From contig CATPAP010000165.1 of NCBI GenBank assembly GCA_955651875.1, positions 1 to 5,258 on the forward strand: a DNA stretch of 5,258 bases. Direction: 5' to 3'. Of this stretch, positions 5,219-5,258 are shown piece after piece. Each line of letters opens with the position of its first letter. The first letter of the stretch is position 1. Position numbers and translations under genes: made by a program. The stretch is from Candidatus Dormiibacterota bacterium. GTDB lineage: Bacteria; Chloroflexota; Dormibacteria; Aeolococcales; Aeolococcaceae. The notes beneath the pieces are model-generated. The model searched no databases. It worked only from the letters and a program-made list of their open reading frames with translations, and was not told where the DNA came from.

Positions 5219-5258
5219 CCCGATCAGCCCGACTGAGCAGAGAGGCGAGGCTCCCAAA
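5219..5258. other. Window end, no feature seen
   Basis: Forty bases after the remnant; no motif recognised. GAGAGGCGAGG (5240-5250) is purine-rich and could precede a gene beyond the edge, but nothing supports it here. Confidence 0.2.

Noticed and set aside
1..5258. CRISPR array, tRNA, rRNA, insertion sequence or phage attachment site
   Set aside because: No regularly spaced identical repeats, tRNA-like cloverleaf, transposase motif or terminal inverted repeats were seen on either strand.

Overview
This is a high-GC window whose protein families and codon use point to an actinobacterium. The response regulator is closest in motif pattern to mycobacterial PhoP, the histidine kinase is a typical actinobacterial two-transmembrane enzyme, and a remnant of a TIGR03086 (mycothiol-dependent maleylpyruvate isomerase-like) protein is present. 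I cannot name the genus. All convincing genes are on the plus strand.

Left part (1-907): the C-terminal part of a NuoF-like iron-sulfur flavoprotein, cut by the window edge and broken by an apparent one-base deletion near 495, followed with an ATGA overlap by a small 3Fe-4S-type ferredoxin. The pair looks like the end of a redox operon of the kind that feeds electrons from NAD(P)H to a membrane ferric-reductase-like or FMN-binding partner. That partner is not in this window.

Middle (908-3783): a 297-base gap without a convincing gene, then a small single-pass membrane protein with a very strong Shine-Dalgarno sequence. Next comes a 165-base control region and a translationally coupled two-component system (PhoP/OmpR-type regulator and HAMP-type histidine kinase, one-base overlap). 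The control region holds four heptads of the form TCnnAGs spaced exactly 11 bp apart, the architecture of a PhoP-type operator, immediately before a possible leaderless start.

Right part (3784-5258): a 220-base gap carries a second 11-bp-phased set of similar heptads (it shares the heptad TCCCAGC with the first). It is followed by a gene for a proline-rich, membrane-anchored protein with two tandem, about 69% identical, 83-residue repeats. The simplest model is that the regulator controls both its own operon and the repeat-protein gene, so that the small membrane protein, the sensor kinase and the repeat protein form one envelope-signalling unit. The window ends with a truncated, frameshifted remnant of a TIGR03086 gene that begins inside the last codons of the repeat-protein gene.

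Two of the genes are disrupted by apparent one-base losses. Real decay and assembly or sequencing indels cannot be told apart from the sequence alone.
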